Source: Ancylobacter radicis (GTDB taxonomy: Bacteria > Pseudomonadota > Alphaproteobacteria > Rhizobiales > Xanthobacteraceae). From it: a stretch of DNA of 64,000 bases. Position 1 is the stretch's first letter, and each line of letters opens with the position of its first letter. The notes under the pieces are model-generated. The model did no database searches, was not told the origin of the DNA, and saw only the letters and a program-made list of their open reading frames with translations. The translations under genes were made by a program, and so were the position numbers. Shown piece by piece: positions 63,026-64,000 of the stretch. Location of the stretch: positions 310,001 through 374,000 of the forward strand of contig NZ_JAHCQH010000017.1 in assembly GCF_018449475.1 (NCBI RefSeq), given 5' to 3'.

Positions 63026-64000
63026 ATGCGCGGATTTATCGACGACATCGCCCGGGAAATAGGCAGCATCCCGCTGGGATGGGCTGGTTCGACTATGCAA
63101 ATGAATTATCTCAATTTTGGTGATGCTCTCAGTCCCATCATGGTCACGCTGGCAAGCGGGCTGCCGGTGCATCGCGTGCCGACCAAGTCCACCTCGCCCC
63201 GCATGGCAGCGGTCGGCACCATCGGCCATGGCTTTGCCGGCGGAGATGTGTGGTTCTGGGGGACCGGCTGCTCCAACTGGCTCAATCCCGGCAAGGGCGA
63301 GGACCGCAAGCCCTTCGTGCCCACGCCCGATTCCCGCTTCCATGTGAACGCCACGCGCGGCCCGGTGTCCGAGCGGCTGCTGAACGGCGGCGCGGGCGGG
63401 ACGGGTGTCTATGGCGATCCGGTCTGGCTACTGCCGCGCTTTCATGCGGCGCCGATCGCCAAGAAATGGAAGCTCGGCTGCATCCTCCACCTCTCCGAAC
63501 TGGCGGATCGCGATTACGAGGCGCACCCTCATGCGAGCGACCAGCGTTATGTCGTGCCATCGGACTTCGCCGACAGCGTGCATCTCATCACCACGGTGAC
63601 GCCGGTCTCGGCGGATGGCGTGCGCGACAAGATCGACGAGATCCGCGCCTGCGAGCGCATCGTCTCCACCAGCCTGCACGGCATGGTCATCGCCGAAAGC
63701 TATGGCATTCCCTGCCTGTACTTCTCACCGCAGGGCGATCAGCCCGGCCCGATCGACCTCCGGCTCGACCCGGAGGGGCATGTCGACCTGCGCATCGTCG
63801 ACCTCTATCGCGGCATGGGGCGCGAGACGCTGCGCGCCTTCGGCCAGCCGCGGGGCAAGACGACCGACTGGGAGGGCCTAATGGCCGCCATCGACGCGAG
63901 CTGGCGGCCGATCGACCTGAAGGACGGCGACGCGCTGCTCGACGCGCTGCCGGTCGAGCCGGCGCCGCTCAGCGCACCGGAGGGCGGCTCGATCTGGGAT
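63026..64000 (+). CDS. Polysaccharide pyruvyl transferase family protein (runs off right edge)
   Basis: An open frame of 325 codons runs from ATG 63026, with GCGGAGG upstream, to the window end without a stop. NYLNFGDALSPIM near residue 35 and the C-terminal half motif STSLHGMVIAESYGIPCLYF are the two landmarks of the family. A W-F-W-G-T-G-C-S glycine loop lies between. Members add ketal pyruvate to, or otherwise modify, surface polysaccharides such as exopolysaccharide. The end of the gene is outside the window. Confidence 0.85.
   Translation, partial: MRGFIDDIAREIGSIPLGWAGSTMQMNYLNFGDALSPIMVTLASGLPVHRVPTKSTSPRMAAVGTIGHGFAGGDVWFWGTGCSNWLNPGKGEDRKPFVPTPDSRFHVNATRGPVSERLLNGGAGGTGVYGDPVWLLPRFHAAPIAKKWKLGCILHLSELADRDYEAHPHASDQRYVVPSDFADSVHLITTVTPVSADGVRDKIDEIRACERIVSTSLHGMVIAESYGIPCLYFSPQGDQPGPIDLRLDPEGHVDLRIVDLYRGMGRETLRAFGQPRGKTTDWEGLMAAIDASWRPIDLKDGDALLDALPVEPAPLSAPEGGSIWD

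Overview
The window is a GC-rich stretch of an alphaproteobacterial chromosome, most likely order Rhizobiales (Hyphomicrobiales) and plausibly Xanthobacteraceae (Ancylobacter/Starkeya/Xanthobacter type). That placement is inference. It rests on the acpXL/lpxXL locus for a very-long-chain fatty acid on lipid A, on DUF2865 and DUF1127 proteins, on a plant-like class II DAHP synthase, and on an Omp25-type porin. There are no phage genes, no CRISPR array and no recognisable insertion sequence. It reads as core chromosome with a few accessory patches.

Layout. 1-168 is the start of a divergent MFS transporter. 319-5443 encodes a cytochrome bo3 quinol oxidase (cyoABCD) followed by a SURF1 protein. 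5660-6964 holds small genes and tRNA-Gln. 6951-14413 is a two-gene minus-strand operon of an alpha-2-macroglobulin and PBP1C. 14669-20815 is a seven-gene operon for very-long-chain fatty acid synthesis and transfer to lipid A. It carries KS, KS-like, KR, DH and ER functions, and the KS-like subunit has lost its active-site cysteine. 21122-26773 is a polyamine uptake/catabolism group: PotF-like binding protein, gamma-glutamylputrescine synthetase-like enzyme and two class III aminotransferases around a perfect palindrome. 26929-33049 carries rhodanese, an EamA permease with a divergent LysR regulator, ChrA, an SDR, an AprI/Inh-like lipoprotein and a small protein with a rich upstream control region. 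33150-34755 is pssA-psd (phosphatidylethanolamine synthesis). 34914-37416 is an ArsR-family sensor plus an Atm1-type ABC exporter.

The right half continues with LOG, a diguanylate cyclase, a choloylglycine-hydrolase-family enzyme, cysS with a GNAT enzyme, CreA, DUF2865, gltX, nadE, an RgpF-like protein, DAHP synthase, glutathione reductase, a tripartite tricarboxylate transporter (tctCBA), DUF2059, rpiA, an AT-rich TylF-like methyltransferase, gph, tRNA-Val, a sulfotransferase and an outer-membrane beta-barrel. The window ends inside a polysaccharide pyruvyl transferase family gene. Several right-end genes (RgpF-like, methyltransferase, sulfotransferase, pyruvyl transferase) look like surface-glycan functions scattered between housekeeping genes.

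Two families of intergenic palindromic repeats were found. One is a two-hairpin mosaic unit of about 115 bp, present twice in opposite orientation. The observations most worth following are the cysteine-less KS partner in the lipid A fatty-acid operon, the mosaic repeats, the palindromes in control regions, and the ArsR/Atm1 pair. I did not find a convincing new defence or mobile system.
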